A stretch of DNA of 64,000 bases from positions 2,353,204 to 2,417,203 of the forward strand of contig NW_025335440.1 in the NCBI RefSeq assembly GCF_004798865.1, read 5' to 3'. This document shows positions 13,555-24,960 of the stretch, one piece after another. Position 1 is the stretch's first letter. The number at the start of each line of letters is the position of its first letter. The notes under the pieces were generated by a model. That model was given only the letters and a program-made list of their open reading frames with translations, searched no databases and had not been told where the DNA came from. The position numbers were made by a program, and so were the translations under genes. Source of the DNA: Varanus komodoensis. Its lineage: Eukaryota; Chordata; Lepidosauria; Squamata; Varanidae.

Positions 13555-13740
13555 CCTGGAACACTTAATTTAGAATGGATATTGAACTTCCACAAGTGAG
13601 TAATGATTATTGATTCTTAGTTTAATCTTAATAGCCAGCTAGTCATCCAAACCCCAGAGGATTCCAATTAGCATGTCACTATCCTCAGCAAACCGAGGGA
13701 GGACGGAGCTGACCCATTCTCTAATAAGCCCATCTCCTCC
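13555..13740. promoter_or_regulatory. Candidate conserved non-coding block
   Basis: AGTAATGATTATTGATTC, TAGTTTAATCTTAATAGC and CCAATTAGCATG give a high density of homeodomain/POU-like sites in repeat-free DNA. Confidence 0.3.
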
Positions 13741-14864
13741 TCCTCCCCCTAAAAGATAGCCTGGGCAAAGCGTTGTGCAAGCAGCACATTGCTTGGGGGC
13801 AGGAAGGAGGAGACGACCTTATGGGCGTTTCCTCTGCTCTCTTCTAGGTGGGTGTGGTGGACAAGCTGTGGTGGTAGGACAGGGTGGCTTCGAGCCAGTG
13901 GAAGATAATGGCTCAAGAGTCCAGACTGCCCCTTTAACCATGCCATAGCAGGTCAGTACTACGGATAGCTCCTTCTCTTGAAACTTTGGGCTGCAACCTG
14001 GAGTGGCTGCACCATCCCACTGACGCTGAAGCCAGCAGGCTCAACCGCCTGGAGCCCTTGTTTCTTTAGGCTTGGTGCTGTAGCTGTAACACATGCACAG
14101 AGATGCACCGTGGAACTCAAGCACTTGCAATAATTCCCTGCGGTCTGCACCACTAGGAAAGCTGAGCAGGATGGTGCTGCAGAAGTTCCTCCTGGGAGAT
14201 TTGTCCTGTTCCTGGGACTCTGGGGAGCCATTTGGAATGCCACAGGCTGCTAAGCAAGATGGGCCGCTCTCCACATCCTGAGCAAGGGGCTTCGTGTCAC
14301 AAAGGGATCAATTCCAAATATCTGCCTGGCTGTTGCTCTGTCTGATCCCAGGGATGGTCACTCATAAGCCACAGGAGGCCAGCGCTTCCCAGTGCTTGCA
14401 ATGCCTGAAGACGGCTTTCAATGCAAAGTTGCTATCACAGTGACAAAGTTGATGGATGAGCATGGACAGTTTCTTTGCATGCCAAACTGAAACAAAAGGC
14501 CAACTTGTTCTTTTAAGCCTTATTATCCTAGTCCCTGTGTTAGAGCAGAGCGGGTGCTTCCTAGAAAGCATACTGCTATGTGTCGAGTAAGGCTGGGGGA
14601 CGGGTACTTAAGACCCTGCAGCTGCTGCTTGACGCCCTTAACTTGGCCATTTGCCATTCTGGTTAGGTGGAGGGGAGCTGGGCTCCAACGGCACCTGGAA
14701 GTCCTCAGGTGGTCCATGCTGAAGGAGAGGGAGCGTGTCAATTACACAGCATGAGACCTGAGACCTTTCAGATGCTTTGGATCCCATCTATGCCAGCCAA
14801 CATGGTTAATGGTCCCGAGTGCTTGGAGTCATCATCCAAAACATCTTGGGGACATTCAGTTGGT
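13741..14864. other. Unassigned stretch
   Basis: Several short frames on both strands, none protein-like. Confidence 0.5.
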
Positions 14865-15090
14865 AAGCCTGGGTTGGAGTCTCACACGGGGACTGAGAAG
14901 AGTCATACACAGAACTCCCAGTCATCCATTAAGCTTCTTAGGTGGTGTTAGGGCACTTACTATCTTGCAAGCTAACCTACCTTTTAGGGTTGTTGTGAGG
15001 ATAAAATGGGAGGAGGGAAAACCAAGGAAGTTCCCCTGGACTTCTTGGAGGAAGGATGCAGCACACACATAATTAAATGCATAAATAAAT
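14865..15090 (+). mobile_element. tRNA-derived SINE, decayed head
   Basis: A degenerate B box (GGTTGGAGTCT near 14872) and the strongly conserved body block CTACCTTTTAGGGTTGTTGTG followed by AGGATAAAATGGGAGG (14978-15015) identify the family. It ends in AATAAAT-type repeats near 15068-15092. Confidence 0.7.
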
Positions 15091-15184
15091 TGAAATTACA
15101 AGAGAGAACAGGTCAGAATTGAGAGAATGAGACATTTTTAAAAAAACCTGATTGATTGCCTTCTAATTGTCAGTGAGTGGCCTG

Positions 15185-15370
15185 TGCAACTTGACAACCC
15201 AAGGTAACTCTTTATCATTGTGGGTCTGTTGTGTTGTCCAAACCCCAGCATCGTATTTCAGTGCGGTATATTTGGACTTTGGAAGACACAGACACAAGCA
15301 ATGGTCTGTTCTATGGTTTCTTGGTACCCGGATGGATTGTTGGGACTCCTGAACCCAAAGCCAAAGCCCG
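15185..15370. repeat. Palindromic interspersed repeat, copy 2
   Basis: TGTTGTGTTGTCCAAACCCC, TTTCAGTGCGGTATATTTGG and TGGTCTGTTCTATGGTTTC align with the copy at 12070-12255. It lies about 560 bases upstream of the L2 element, to which it seems unrelated. Confidence 0.45.
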
Positions 15371-15929
15371 CATAGCACATCACGGTGCCAAGGCCAGATG
15401 TGTTGGTCTAGGGAGCCCCTTGGTGAGGGCAGCCTGGTGCCTCTCCTGCCAAGGAGCTTGCCGTTGTGCCACTGCCCACAGCTGGACAGGGAGCCTTGCC
15501 TTTCCCACAGGTGCATGTGAGGGGCTTTTCTCAGGGAGAAATGGAGCGGCTGGTGGAGGGATTGGCCGATCAGCCCTGCTCTTTCCACAGCACCACCCAG
15601 CTGATCCCCCCTCCCCCGGAGCATGGATCAGGCACCCTCTCCTGCTCCAGTGGCCCCCTCTGCCTCATCTTCTCTGCTGCAAAGCCGCTGTGGAGGGAAC
15701 TAAGCTTGCAGACATGGCTGTCAGAGGAGGGCCCTGGAGGCCTGAGAGGGAAGGAGGTGGCAGGAGGAGGGGAGGCACGATCCCAACCCTGATCATCTGA
15801 CAGGCACGTGGAGGTAAGAAACCATGACCTGTGGTGACCTTGCTTGCCATGCCACGTGAGCCAAGCCAGCGCGTTCACAGCTGGGTTTCAGCTGTTGCCT
15901 TTGAAGTTGTGGACGTAACAGCGGTGGGG

Positions 15930-18900
15930 GCTTAACGTGTCCGCGCAGAAGGAGGAGGGACAGATGGTTGACACCTGTCCCTCCTTCTGGTTTTACTCCC
16001 AGCCAGAGGGTTCCAGGTAGTCTTGTCAACCGCTCCCCGGGCCTGACGGTGCTGCTGCTTAATGCCAGGTCGGTCCATAACAAATCATCCCTCATCCACG
16101 ACCTGATTGTGGATGAGGGGGCTGACCTGGCTTGCATAACAGAGACCTGGGCGGGAGAGGGGGGTGGATGTTGCCCTCTCCCAAATGTGCCCGCCCGGGT
16201 ATCTAGTTCAGCACCGTTCATGTCTGGAGGGGAGGGGGGTCGCTTTGGTTTACCGAGCCTCCATCTCCCTCATGGGGCTTCCAGTCCCTTCGAGGCCAGG
16301 GCTAGAGTGCCTCTACTTGGTGTTGGGTGACCGAGACAGATTAGGGATTCTGTTGGTGTACCATGCACCCTTCTGCCCAACGGACTCCCTGCCTGAGCTG
16401 ACAGAGATTGTTTTGGACCTGGTGTTGAGGACCCCCAGGATGCTGGTCCTGGGGAACTTCAATCTCTACACTGAGACTGGTCTGACCGGGGCGGCTCAGG
16501 ACTTCATGGCCTCCATGAAGGCCATGGGGCTGTCTCAACATGTCATAGGCCTGACCCATGAACGTGGACACACTCTGGACCTGGTTTTCTCGATGGGGCA
16601 GGAAGAGGGTGGTCTGAGGGTGAGGAATTTGTGTCTGACACCCCTGTCATGGTCAGGTCACTTCCTTGTGAGGTTTGTGCTCGAGAGCGGCCTTTCCCTC
16701 TGTAACGGTGCGGACCCGATTGTGTGGGTCCGTCCCCAGAGCTGGATGGATCCAGATGGATTCCTGAAGGCCCTGGGGGAGTTTCCAGTTGACAAGACTG
16801 GTGCTCCTGTCGATGCTCTGGTCGAACTATGGAATGGGGAAATGACCAGGGCTATTGACACGATTGCTCCCAAGCATCCTCTCCCACTGGGTAGAGCCCA
16901 CTCTTCCCCTTGGTATACATCTGAATTGCGGGGAATGAAGCAGGTTGGGAGACATCTAGAGTGTAGGTGGAGGAAATCATGGGATGAATCTGACCAAACA
17001 CACTTAAGAGCCCATTATCGGGCCTATGCTGTGGCGGTGAGGGCGGCGAAAAAGAAATTCTTCTTCTTTTCCATTGCCTCCTCACAATGCCATCGGCGGA
17101 GCTTTTTCAGGTGGTACAAGGGCTGGTTCATCCTGGCCCTAAGAAAGATCAGGTACCACCCTCGAAGGCCCACTGTGACGACTTTGCCAAGCATTTTAGG
17201 GAGAAAATCGCTCAGATTCGTCACGAGCTGGACTCCACTAGTGACCCAGAGTCTTCTGGGGAGATACCAATGTTGCTGTCTGGTCCAAAATTGATGGATG
17301 AATTTCAGTTACTGTGGCCTGATGATGTGGACAAGGTGCTTGGATGAGTACGTCCCTCCACTTGCCTATTGGACCCTTGCCCATCTTGGCTAATTTACAA
17401 CGCCAAGCATGGGATAGGAACCTGGATCCTGGAAGTGATTAACGGATCTCTGAGGGATGGCTGGGTACTTGCCACTTTAAAGGAGGCGGAAGTCCATCCT
17501 GTCCTGAAGAAGGCGTCACTGGATCCAGAGATGGCCACTAATTATAGACCAGTGGCCAACATCCCGTTTTTGGGCAAGGTGTTGGAGCGGGTGGTGGTGG
17601 GACAACTCCTAGCACTCTTGGATGAAACTGATTATCTGCCTTGGTCACCCTGTACGATGACCTGTGCAGGGAGAAAGACAGGGGGAGTGTGTCCCTTTTG
17701 GTTCTCCTGGACCTCTCAGCGGCTTTTGATACCATCGACCATGGTATCCTTCTGGATAGACTAGCAGGATTCGGGGTTGGAGGCACTGCTTTGCAGTGGT
17801 TCCACTCCTATCTCAACGGCCGATTCCAGAAGGTGATGCTGGGGGACTATGGCTCTGCGCCATGGCAGTTATGCCATGGAGTACCACAGGGATCCATTTT
17901 GTCTCCTTTGCTATTTAATATCTACATGAAACTTCTGGGAGAGGTCATTAGGAGGTGTGGGCTGAGGAATCATCAGTACGCTGATGATACCCAGCTCTAC
18001 CTCTCGTTTTCCACCAATCCAGGTGAGGCAGTGGCTGTGCTGAACCGGTGCCTGGCCGAGGTAATGGGCTGGATGAGGGCCAATAAACTGAAGCTCAATC
18101 CAGACAAGATGGAGGTCCTGTTGGTAGGTGGATTGGGCTTCGAGGAAGGGGACTTTGCCCTAGTCCTGAATGGGGTTGCACTCCCTTTTAGGGGCAAGGT
18201 CCGCAGCTTGGGAGTGCTCCTTGACCTAGAGCTGTCGTTAGAAGCTCAGGTGACAGCAGTGGTGAGGAGCGCTTTCCTTCAGCTTCGACTGATCCATCAG
18301 CTGCATCCCTACCTGGAGGACAACTGCCTGGTGACAGTGACACACACGTTGGTGACTTCCAGACTAGACTTCTGTAATGTGCTCTACGTGTGGCTGCCCT
18401 TGAAGACGGTCCGGATACTTCAATTGGTTCAAAATAGAACTGCCAGGCTGCTGACGGGGACTGGGCATTATGTTCACATGACTCCAGTCGTCTGTCAGCT
18501 TCACTGGCTCTCCATTGAAGTCCGGACCCAATTCAAGGTGTTGGTTATTACCTATAAAGCCCTTAACGGCTTGGGTCCTGGTTACCTAAAGGAGCGCTTA
18601 CATCCATATGTGCCTGCCCGCCCCTTGAGATCAGTGGGAGAAGCCCTTCTCCAGGAACCCTCCATGAAGGAAATTAGGAGGGTAGGTACTCGGAGGAGGG
18701 CTTTCTCTGCAGTGGCACCCAATCTATGGAATGCGCTCCCCAGAGAGGTCTGCCTGGCACCGTCGTTATTTGTTTTTCAGCGCCAGGCGAAGACCTTTTT
18801 ATTTAAATGTCATTTTAATTGTTAATATTATTTATTGATTTTACATCTTGGCCAGGACGGCTCCAGTTATATTGTTTTATATTGTTACTGTTGTTATTTG

Positions 18901-18962
18901 TTGTTATTTATTGTTGTGAGCCACCCCAAGGCTTCGGTGAATGGGGCGGCATAGAAGCTTCC

Positions 18963-18963
<1 letters not shown>
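15930..18963 (+). mobile_element. L2-clade LINE, near full ORF2, degraded
   Basis: An apurinic-like endonuclease begins near 16040 (LLLNARSVHNKSSLIHDL, then DEGADLACITETW), followed by a linker and a reverse transcriptase. The last frame (17641-18825, 394 codons) has the L2-type LLVLLDLSAAFDTIDHGIL block, GVPQGSILSPLLFNIYM and the intact catalytic YADD at 17977-17988, then the C-terminal AVAPNLWNALPREV block. The frame changes near 16160 and 17090, there is an in-frame TGA at 17345, and another frame change near 17640 comes with loss of the FQSGFRPG-type segment. The endonuclease has lost catalytic residues: GDFN reads GNFN and SDH reads SGH. The 3' UTR ends with the inverted GCCGCCCC/GGGGCGGC-type tail and an AAAT repeat. 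ORF1 is not seen, so the 5' limit is uncertain. Not mobile as it stands. Confidence 0.85.
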
Positions 18964-19005
<42 letters not shown>

Positions 19006-19006
19006 G
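18960..19006 (+). repeat. (AAAT)n tail of the L2 element
   Basis: About eleven AAAT units directly follow the L2 3' end, as expected for the simple-repeat tail at which L2-clade elements prime. Confidence 0.9.
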
Positions 19007-20984
19007 TTGTTACTGTGGGAAAAGTCTGCAAGAGTTTTCTGACCCAGAGGCTGCAGTGCTTCCTAGGAAGGGGATTCCCTCATGCAGCAGTGCAGCTCCA
19101 ACTCCCCCACCCCCGCTATGCTTTCAGGAAGAGACAAAAGATCCCAAATGCTTCATTGCTATTTATTAGTCATGTGCTTTTCCTTGCCTCCCAGCCTGTC
19201 CCTCCAAACTTCTCGTCTAATTATTTTGAGAGGTGATGAGATGGACCTCAATTTGAAAAAAAATACGTTACTTTAGATGATGCTGTTTAATAAAGCATGT
19301 GGTGAGGACAAACTCTGCTGTCTTCCAGCACACACGCATGCACACACACACATACAGAAAGAGAGAAAAATCTTATTTTACCAGGAAGATAAGGGGATTC
19401 CCGTCAGGGCTGGACTTCTGCAGGGGAAATGAGTAATTAGGTCAAATTGTTCTCCAAGATTAAAAGCCACAGGAGAGAGGGGGGAAAGCATCTCTCCACA
19501 TACTCCCCTCTTGTTGCTAAATGGAAATTGCTGAAGCTGGAGCTCCCGGGATGGGTGCCAGGAGGTTACAAGACATTAACAATCTTCCTACATGATGAGG
19601 GATGCCTGTTACTGCTTCAGACATGAAACAATCCACAAACAATTCACCTTAGTTACAAGGGGTGTGATGGGGTTGAAGGTGTCACTTGCCCTTTAGGTTT
19701 TGTCCTGATCCATGGAGGTGGAATATGTTCCTTGAACTTTGGTAATTACAAGCCAACATTTCCCCAGGAGTCAGCATGCAAGTGAGGGCATATTTGCCAT
19801 TAGTCTTCATGCCAGTGGAATGAGCAGAACTGCTCTGGGATGGTGCAGCAGGTATCTGGCAGGGATGCTTGGAAGAACTGATCAGATATTTATGCCTGAG
19901 TAGATAGATGCTCCAGCAAGCAGAGGAACTTGGCATGGGTGTGCACCACTGAAATGTTTCAAAGAGTAGGCCGGTAGTCTTACCCTTGACCACGTTAAAA
20001 CTTGCAAATTCCCCCAGTCTGCCCTTGCAGAAGTTGATCTACTCAAAAGCATAAACTTCTGGTGAGCAAACTGGTACGTGATCTACTCATGAGGAAATTT
20101 CTGATCTACTTAGAAGCTGATCTGCTCATGAGCAAAGGACCCAAACAAACTCCCCCTCCCCAATATCTACCAATATCTGTTGGGATAAATAACGAGGCAA
20201 CTTCATCTACAGCTTACACAAAAGTCACAATGCATGGCTGGTGATGTCTCATAAGCAACATTTGCGTTCCCACCAACCCCGGGCCTTTGCTGGGTTCTAG
20301 AAAAAGCAGACATACGTGGAAAGTAGAGTAGAAATAAAGAAGGAATGAAGACATTTGCAGCTGCACGGGAGAAGAGCTGTGAGTTGTCTGAAAGGTTGTG
20401 TCATGAAAACTGCAGGGGGTTCTTCGTCTGTGAGGGCACAACCCCAAAAGGGCATTCTCTGCATCTCAATAGAACAAATAAGCTCAAAGCAGAGCCACTG
20501 GTGGCTGCAGATGAAAGGGGTTCCATTGACAGAGGCGAACCTGTAGCAATTTATAACAGCTACGTGGAAGGTCCAAAGCTTCCAAGTCAGCAATGTCTAG
20601 TTCTTAGAGGGAAGCCAACCTCAGAAGGCACCTTCTGGAACAAAGGCCGTCATTGGAGATGACCCTGGATTTCACTGATCATTATCCTGACCGCATCTCT
20701 GGTTGCTTTCCCAGGAAAGATGCAAGACCTTGTGCAGAATGACAAGAATCAGCCAGGTCTGTCAGTTTTCATTACCATCCACTCCCACATTACATTTGCA
20801 GGCTAAAGAAACAATCAGTTCCTTGAATTGCAAAAGATTTACACTGACATTCTTAATTCCCATCTTTAAGGTTTAAAGAAGAAAGCATACAAGCAGAGAG
20901 TTCCTTCTACTCGATTTTCGGTGCAGCACATTTGGCAAACCTCAGTGGCACCATCAGAAAACAGCAGCCATGGGCCAATGCTTC
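19007..20984. other. Unassigned stretch
   Basis: Between the L2 element and the half MITE. A short CA-rich run near 19329-19353 is the only simple feature. Confidence 0.5.
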
Positions 20985-21080
20985 TCTGCAGCAGCCTCCC
21001 ATTGGCTGCAGCCAGCATGGCCAACGGTCAGGAGACTTGGGAGTTGTAGTCCAACACTCCTACAGGGCACCAGGTTGGGA
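20985..21080. mobile_element. Half copy of the 9.2-kb inverted-repeat element
   Basis: GCCAGCATGGCCAACGG, GGGAGTTGTAGTCCAACACT and GGGCACCAGGTTGGGA match the right half and terminus of the 9205-9325 element. The left terminus is missing or unrecognisable. Confidence 0.6.
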
Positions 21081-21319
21081 GGGCTGGTCTACACGTGCAA
21101 CAAAGTGTATTCAGCATTGCGGGTATTTTCAGACACTCTGGAGTGGTGAAGATCCACCTCTTGTGCCTTCTGGAAGGACTGAGAACTCGAGAAGAAGGCA
21201 CTTGCTTTTGGCTCTTGGCTCTTGGCAGAGCAGTGGGGTGGCAGAGGCAGAGGCTGGGAGAGTGAGCTGAGGGTGGCCAGAGGACTGGTGAAGGCAAGGT
21301 AGGAGCTGTGGGGCAGGAG

Positions 21320-21470
21320 CAGTGGAGAGGAAGGGGGCAGGGCCAGAGAGGCCAGAGGGGCCAGGAGGAAGCAGAGGGGCTTATAAGGGAGTCATCCCTT
21401 GAATGCATCCCTTAGCTGTGGCCTGGGCTGCCGGGGCACTCTCTTGCCTGGGGACAGGTCTTCATCTTTA
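21320..21470 (+). repeat. GC-rich interspersed repeat of unknown class, copy 1
   Basis: GAGAGGAAGGGGGC, GGGGCCAGGAGGAAGCAG, TCATCCCTTG..TGCATCCCTTAG and TGTGGCCTGGGCTGCC match 63650-63870 in the same order. It precedes the CR1 fragment at 21521 in the same orientation, but that may be coincidence. It could be a LINE 5' UTR. Confidence 0.55.
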
Positions 21471-21520
21471 TTTATTATTTAGTTATTCTTTTAAAATTAA
21501 ATTTAAATCATTTTAATTTT

Positions 21521-22178
21521 TAATCATCAGGGTGGCGGCCAATGTCAAGCGGGGTCCCCCAGGGCTCTGTCCTGGCGCTGATACTGTTCAATGTTTTCAT
21601 CAATGATATGGAAGAAGGGGTGAACAGTCTCCTGATCAAATTCGCAGACGACACTAAAATGGGTGCAGTGGCCACAACTGAGGAGCAGGAAGTCCAGATC
21701 CAAAAAGATCTGGACAGACTATGGATGTGGGTTAGGAACAACAGGATGGCGTTCAATGTGGATAAGTGCAAGGTCTTGCACTTGGGGCATAGGAATGGGT
21801 GTCATAAGTACAGGTTGGGGCCAAGTGGCTGGAGAGCAGCACTTGTGAAAGGGACCTCGGGGTGCTGGTTGACTGCAGGCTAAACATGAGTCAGCAGTGT
21901 GATGCGGTGGTCAAGAGGGCCAACGCCACCCTTGGTTGCATAGCCAGAAGTGTGGCTTCTAGATCGAGAGAGGTATTACTACCACTCTATACGACTCTGG
22001 TGCGCTCGCAACTGGAGTATTGTGTTCAGTTCTGGGCCCTTCATTACAGGAAGGATATAGCCACGTTGGAGTCAGTGCAGCGTAGGGCCACAAGGTTGGT
22101 GGCCGGTTTGCAGGGGAAGCCATGTGAGGTGAGACTGGGGGCACTGGGTCTTTTCAGCCTGGAGAAGAGGAGACTGAA
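21521..22178 (+). mobile_element. CR1 LINE internal fragment (reverse transcriptase, no 3' end)
   Basis: The plus-strand frame 21542-21883 starts with MSSGVPQGSVLALILFNVF and keeps an intact LLIKFADDTKMG catalytic block. A frame change leads into 21862-22266, which carries [20 protein letters not shown] and [21 protein letters not shown]. The match stops at the LEKRRL region, so the 3' UTR is missing, and the 5' side begins abruptly after an AT-rich spacer. This is a piece with both ends lost, not a simple 5' truncation. Confidence 0.85.
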
Positions 22179-22194
22179 AACTTTCTGTGCACCT

Positions 22195-22770
22195 CTCCTT
22201 GCCCCAATCTTGAGATTTCACCGGGGTCTGCACATTCAGGGTGCAGGTGACATAGCACTAAATTAGTGCCCTGGGACCCTGGCAATGCAGGCAAGACATT
22301 ATAAGTCCAGAGTCCAATAACCAGTCCAGGAACAAGTCCAAATTGCAATTCCCAAGGTCAGACCAGAGGTGTGTTGTGCAGTAGACTATAATCTAACAAA
22401 GATGTGGTCAGAACAGGCCAGGGGTCAGGAACTAGGAAGGCACACAATAGAGGACAGGTGCCTGGGAGCAGGACAGCAAGGAGGAGCCATGGAGTAGAAA
22501 GGTGAGGCAGGCAAGGCCAGGAAGCGGACTAAGGCAGGAGCTGGAGCAACGAGGATCCAAGAGGCAGGGAGGCGGGGTTCACGGGCAGGGCTTCAGACAG
22601 CAAGGAACCACGCAAGCAGCAGGGGGAGCCACAGCAAGCCAGAAAGACCCTCGTTGCAGAAGCAGAGGCTGTGGGGAAGAGCCAGTTCTTATATAGCTCT
22701 TCCTGCAACTTTCCCAGCTGGCGCTCCTTGGAACCAGCGGGTGCCAGCGAAGCAGGGCCCTCCTTCTTCA
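22195..22770. repeat. Unclassified interspersed repeat, possibly LTR-type fossil
   Basis: The GTCCAGAGTCCAATAACCAG, GTCAGAACAGGCCAGGGGTC and GTTCTTATATAGCTCTTCC sequence style, with a TATATA-containing end, resembles the long terminal repeat or non-coding end of a retrotransposon in reverse orientation. No coding part and no paired end are visible. The class is a guess. Confidence 0.3.
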
Positions 22771-22984
22771 TTCACTACCACAGAGCGGCTCAGATCCTGG
22801 TAATACGTCGATAAGCATTTTCTTTGCAGGGAGGACTGGACACTGTCGAGGCTGGATATTCTCAGAATCTGACCCTACATATGGCACACGCAAAGGGGCA
22901 GCGCATGGAATGAAAGTATGTCCAAGCAAGATCCCTGTCACGCCCTCTGTCAAAAAGCTCTGCTTAGATTTTTTCCCACCCAGT

Positions 22985-23290
22985 CTCTCCGAGCAATTAG
23001 GAATACATGAGAATTTCATTTCAGTTTACAAATCACTTGAAAATGCTCTATTTGCATCCCTGGATATGAATGGGGAGCACATGTTCTCATAAAATATTTG
23101 CCAATGCCAAAACATGTGTTCCTATTTGCAAAAAATACACTTTTAAAAATGTGGTTTTTAAAAAACCCACAACATTGGAAAACGAATGACTTTAGAAGGC
23201 ACAACTTCAAACACACAGCTTTTGAAAAATACATGTTGTTCCCATTTGAAGGAACAGAAAATCAGTTCACAAACAAGAGTGAGAGCGAGC
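22985..23290. repeat. Periodic A/T-rich interspersed repeat, fragment
   Basis: Words such as AAAATACACTTTTAAAAATG, TTTGAAAAATACATG and TTTGCAAAAAATACAC recur every 30-45 bases. The same vocabulary is found at 24000-24960, 28440-28850, 31250-31520, 34180-34450, 53930-54180 and 58985-59345. Confidence 0.45.
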
Positions 23291-23429
23291 CAAGCTGAGC
23301 TTGGAAATGATGTTCAAAAACCCTCAGGGAGCTTGAGTTTCCCTGCCTCTCATCCATTGGCAATCTTGCAGCTGACGGTTCACATGCATCTGCCTCCTTT
23401 GCGCTAAAAGAATGGGCAGGTCACCTCCT

Positions 23430-23840
23430 CTCCTTCCAAACATTTTGCCTCCGAACGTTTCCAGTGATAATGATTCAACCTGGCCCTCTGGCAGTGTGCT
23501 TCGTTGTCTAATAATCGCCTCGACAGCTATGAAATTGGCTTCTTGTTCTACCTTCAGTCACTGCTAAGAATAAGCCTTCTTCCTGCCTTTCCAGTACATC
23601 TGCACATGGTTTTAGAGTTATTATGTCCACCTTCATCATCTTTTACATTCATCTCCACAGAGGGCTCGCATCAGAACACATTTCTACAACTGCCTGCTTC
23701 GGAATTCCCTTCCAAACCGATTGACGGTTTGCCTGTCAGGCCGAGGCAGCGGGAGGCAAAGAGATGTCGGTGCTGCCACATTCCAGGAGGCCTTTCACTG
23801 GAAAATGTACTGCTCTGTCATTTGGTATAAGCCCCACTGA
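23430..23840. promoter_or_regulatory. Candidate conserved non-coding block
   Basis: Four hundred bases between two periodic-repeat copies with balanced composition and no repeat match, including AGTGATAATGATTCAACC and TCTAATAATCGCCTCGAC. The frame at 23504-23830 does not look like a protein. Confidence 0.25.
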
Positions 23841-23999
23841 CTCCCAAAGCGGAGAGCCAGAAAATGCAGTTGCTGGGATTATCCAGCATTGCATTCTCTC
23901 CATACTGTGGCCAAAATGTTGCCACACCTGTGAAGCACTGGATTCCCTTTCATTGTCAGTGTACATGGACCCAAGGAAGGTTGAGCTGCGTTGAGGATG

Positions 24000-24960
24000 G
24001 ACTGCAGTGATTGGTGGGGAGAGAAAAGTATGCAGAACACGCAAAAACATGAAATTAGGTTCAATATAAACAAAAAGTATTCAGATCACAGACCCCAACA
24101 CCTTGGTTGGCATGGAGAATGTTTGTATTCTGCAGAATGTCAGGTGTCTTTTGTCCTGTCAGCTGTTCATTTAACAGTACTGAAGTCTTCTCTATTTCCC
24201 AAATTTGCATTCACAATGGGAAGTGTACTTGTGAAAACGTGCACTTCCAAAAATACACATTTGTGCATTTCACAAACTTCCTCCATGGCAGTTTCTTTCT
24301 TTAGTCTATGGGGGGAAGTGCACATTTCTCTCTCACACACACTTTTTTTTCTTTCCTCTTCTTTTTTGCATAAATAAATTTGCATACAATTATGTGTTTA
24401 AAAATTCTGGTCTGCAAGTCCACAGAATCCATGTGGAAAAAACCAATCTGCTGTGGAATCTGCATATCAGATGAAGTATATATGAGAAATCTGCTTCAAT
24501 TAATTTTAGATCAGTATTTATCCAATCTGCACCTTCCGGACTGAACCCAGGCTCGGGTACAATCTGCAGGTGACATCTGTGCATTTCTGAGCTTCTATGT
24601 GAGTCACATTTTTTAATGTGCCATATAGCATGTGCATATTTGAAAAACATATGCATGGAAATATGTACTTTTGAAAAATGCACGCAGATATACTTTAATG
24701 GGGAAATAATGTATATTTCTCAAAGACACATACAATGGATGGATACTTTTGGGAAAATGCAAACCAAGATGCATGGATTTTGCATACAAAAATACACATG
24801 GATTCTCATGAAAAAGGACAAAAAACTCACAATTTGATATAGAGTTGAAGTGAGCTTCGAGAACAGATTTGAGAAACGTCATCCCAAATCAGATTCACAG
24901 AAATCCAAACTCCTTTGAATTTGATTTGGATTTCTCTGGCATCCCTATTAGAGTAGCTTG
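24000..24960. repeat. Periodic A/T-rich interspersed repeat, longest copy
   Basis: This is the longest copy. TTTTGAAAAATGCACGC, TTTGGGAAAATGCAAACC, ATTTGAAAAACATATGC and related words repeat with a loose 30-45-base period. The block AAACCAATCTGCTGTGGAATC (24437-24457) is shared with 59238-59258. A 14-base stem with one mismatch (CACAGAAATCCAAA against TTTGGATTTCTCTG, about 24897-24940) lies near the right end, so it may be a decayed inverted-repeat DNA element. Confidence 0.5.

Noticed and set aside
15231-15800. Open frame of 189 codons upstream of the L2 element
   Set aside because: Considered as L2 ORF1, but it shows no coiled coil, RRM or zinc-knuckle pattern and begins inside the palindromic repeat copy at 15185-15370.
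22195-22770. Complete LTR retrotransposon
   Set aside because: Only one LTR-like segment is suspected, with no paired repeat and no coding region in the vicinity.
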